Shown here: one piece after another, positions 13,683 to 14,830 of the stretch
How the letters are laid out: every line of letters begins with the position of its first letter
Position numbering within the stretch: position 1 is the stretch's first letter
Assembly (NCBI GenBank): GCA_002059205.1
Contig: MVCQ01000005.1
Location: 1-14,830, forward strand
Length of the DNA stretch: 14,830 bases
Reading direction: 5' to 3'
Source of the DNA: Candidatus Latescibacteria bacterium 4484_107
GTDB taxonomy: Bacteria > Latescibacterota > 4484-107
Translations under genes and position numbers: made by a program
The notes under the pieces: generated by a model
The model's database searches: none
What the model was told of the DNA's origin: nothing
The model's input: only the letters and a program-made list of their open reading frames with translations

Positions 13683-13711
13683 AATATAGAGTATTTCCCC
13701 TCAAAAATCAA
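13683..13711 (-). promoter_or_regulatory. Sigma70-like promoter for the coiled-coil protein gene
   Basis: On the minus strand TTGATT (13711-13706) and TATATT (13688-13683) are separated by exactly 17 bases. The -10 box matches five of six consensus bases and the -35 box four of six. It sits about 110 bases upstream of the ATG at 13573, in the 198-base gap after the peptidase gene. The rest of that gap shows only a short palindrome (ATGCGCGCAT, 13753-13762). Confidence 0.6.
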
Positions 13712-13771
13712 GGACTTTGTGGGACCTTTTTCATGCAGGGACATCCTTCCCGATGCGCGCATTCCCACTCC

Positions 13772-14830
13772 TCACTCCCGAATCACTCCGATCTTGCCCT
13801 TGGCCACGCCGCCGCCGTCGGGCTGGGTCACGAGATAGAAATAGATGCCCGATCCCACGAGGAATCCGTTCTCGTTGGCGCCCTTCCAGAAGGCTTCTCT
13901 GTGCTTTTCCTCGCCTGTCCAGATGGGCTCGCCAGACAGGCTGAATATCTCCACTCGGGTCTTATGGGGAAGGCCGACGAAGGTCATCGGATGAACGCCA
14001 TCCACAAACAGGGGGTTCGGATAAACGCGGATCCGATCGGTGGGCACGTTCCGCAGGGTTTCAAAAAGCCGGTTGTTGGCTTCGGACTGCTCCTCAATCG
14101 CTCCGTTGGGATCCAACTCGATCAGAAGGAAGGCGTCGCCCAGAAGCTCATAGGGAACCCGAAAAGATTCCGATCCCCCTCTCGGAAGCGTGCTCGTGCG
14201 GTGTTCCTCGTGGAAGCATTCACATGCCGTCGAGTCAGGTTTACACCGCGAGAGGCGGACGTCGTATCCCTCGGAGAGATCGCTCAGCCCCAGGTTGCTC
14301 ACCGTGACGATCAGGTCTCCCTCCTCGGAAAATTCGAGATCTTCCGGGAAAATTGCCAGATCGGGGGGACCTTCTTCGAGCGCATATTGGGCCAGAAAGG
14401 CGACACAAAGCTGCGCGTCCTTGCGCACCAAACCGAAGTTGACACTGTCGGCCACGTCCGTTGCGGTATCGTAAGACGCATAAGGAATATACAACGTGGA
14501 GTCGGGGGTAGTCTCAGGGGGATAATTTTCGATCCCGAGCATGGCGTCGTATCCCTGAAACCAGAAGGAAGCATGATCGCTCCGGAGCGCCCGGTAGTCC
14601 ACCAGGACTTCCAGCGTCAAGCCTATGTCATAACGTTCGTTGGCCGCCTGCATCAGATCCACGATCCACCGGGAAGTCGGATTGGCAACGAGGTGAATGC
14701 GATCCACGAGGCGGTTGTACCCAATCATGTCGAAGTTCATCGCGCCGAGGATGCGGTCTCCGTGTTCAAAGGCTTTCCGGGCATAATCTTTGCTTCCCAA
14801 GAGGCCGAGTTCCTCTCCGCAGAATCCCAC
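13772..14830 (-). CDS. Secreted M28-family zinc peptidase with CARDB-like and FlgD-like C-terminal domains (partial, N-terminus beyond window end)
   Basis: The frame is open to the window end, so the 352 visible residues are the C-terminal part. The M28 region (about 1-150) shows GEELGLLGS with the catalytic and zinc-ligand Glu pair (residues 6-7), NFDMIGY with the zinc-ligand Asp34, and SDHASFWFQGY (84-94). The final zinc-ligand His expected shortly afterwards, in a 'YHxxxDT'-like motif, is not seen; the matching stretch reads PYASYDTATD (116-125). Residues about 155-255 resemble a CARDB beta-sandwich (DLAIFPEDLEFSEEG, then VTVSNLG), with a small Cys-containing loop (CKPDSTACECF). Residues about 263-352 form a FlgD-like module that starts with RVYPNP and includes VEIFSLSGEPIW and GSGIYFYLV, as in proteins exported by FCB-group bacteria through type IX secretion. 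The likely role is extracellular or surface peptide hydrolysis, unless the missing His means the active site has decayed. Confidence 0.85.
   Translation of the reverse strand: MGFCGEELGLLGSKDYARKAFEHGDRILGAMNFDMIGYNRLVDRIHLVANPTSRWIVDLMQAANERYDIGLTLEVLVDYRALRSDHASFWFQGYDAMLGIENYPPETTPDSTLYIPYASYDTATDVADSVNFGLVRKDAQLCVAFLAQYALEEGPPDLAIFPEDLEFSEEGDLIVTVSNLGLSDLSEGYDVRLSRCKPDSTACECFHEEHRTSTLPRGGSESFRVPYELLGDAFLLIELDPNGAIEEQSEANNRLFETLRNVPTDRIRVYPNPLFVDGVHPMTFVGLPHKTRVEIFSLSGEPIWTGEEKHREAFWKGANENGFLVGSGIYFYLVTQPDGGGVAKGKIGVIRE

Overview
This 14.8-kb window is bacterial, and every gene I can support lies on the minus strand, so transcription runs from high to low coordinates. Two traits suggest a lineage of the Fibrobacterota-Chlorobi-Bacteroidota (FCB) type or a related candidate phylum such as KSB1, Calditrichota or Zixibacteria. 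First, a secreted M28-type peptidase ends in a CARDB-like domain plus a FlgD-like/type IX secretion style C-terminal module. Second, there is an envelope cluster rich in TPR proteins next to ExbB/ExbD. This placement is an inference from domain architecture; no ribosomal or marker gene is present.

Layout in transcription order. (1) 14830-13772: 3' part of the M28 peptidase gene. (2) 13711-12548: a good sigma70-like promoter, then a 341-residue coiled-coil protein whose TAG stop codon is formed at the edge of a 106-bp MITE (12443-12548). (3) 12346-10730: nadB, L-aspartate oxidase. (4) 10706-10399: an inverted repeat, a near-consensus sigma70 promoter and a leader, cut off by an insertion. (5) 10398-9185: a complete-ended, TA-flanked IS630-family element whose transposase has three reading-frame breaks. 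Its termini match those of the MITE, so the two form an autonomous/non-autonomous pair. (6) 9144-9095: a perfect CRP-type palindrome placed correctly for class II activation of a -10 element. (7) 8911 to the window start: a tightly packed run of six genes. These are two secreted TPR proteins, a third giant TPR protein of about 1300 residues carrying a jelly-roll domain, a small basic secreted protein, a MotA/TolQ/ExbB channel protein, and the N-terminal half of an ExbD/TolR protein that continues past position 1.

The six-gene run is the most interesting system. Three periplasmic TPR scaffolds and an ExbB/ExbD motor pair suggest a proton-motive-force-driven envelope machine of Tol-Pal, TonB or Glt/Agl gliding type, but the combination is not a textbook Tol-Pal or Ton operon. 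The residues that carry the acidic proton-pathway side chains in E. coli ExbB (Glu176) and ExbD (Asp25) read as Ala and Asn here. The ExbB gene also has its own consensus promoter, with a perfect inverted repeat filling the -35/-10 spacer, so the motor pair may be regulated separately from the TPR genes. The IS has inserted between an upstream promoter (10637-10665) and the operon, leaving the CRP-type site as the nearest visible control element.
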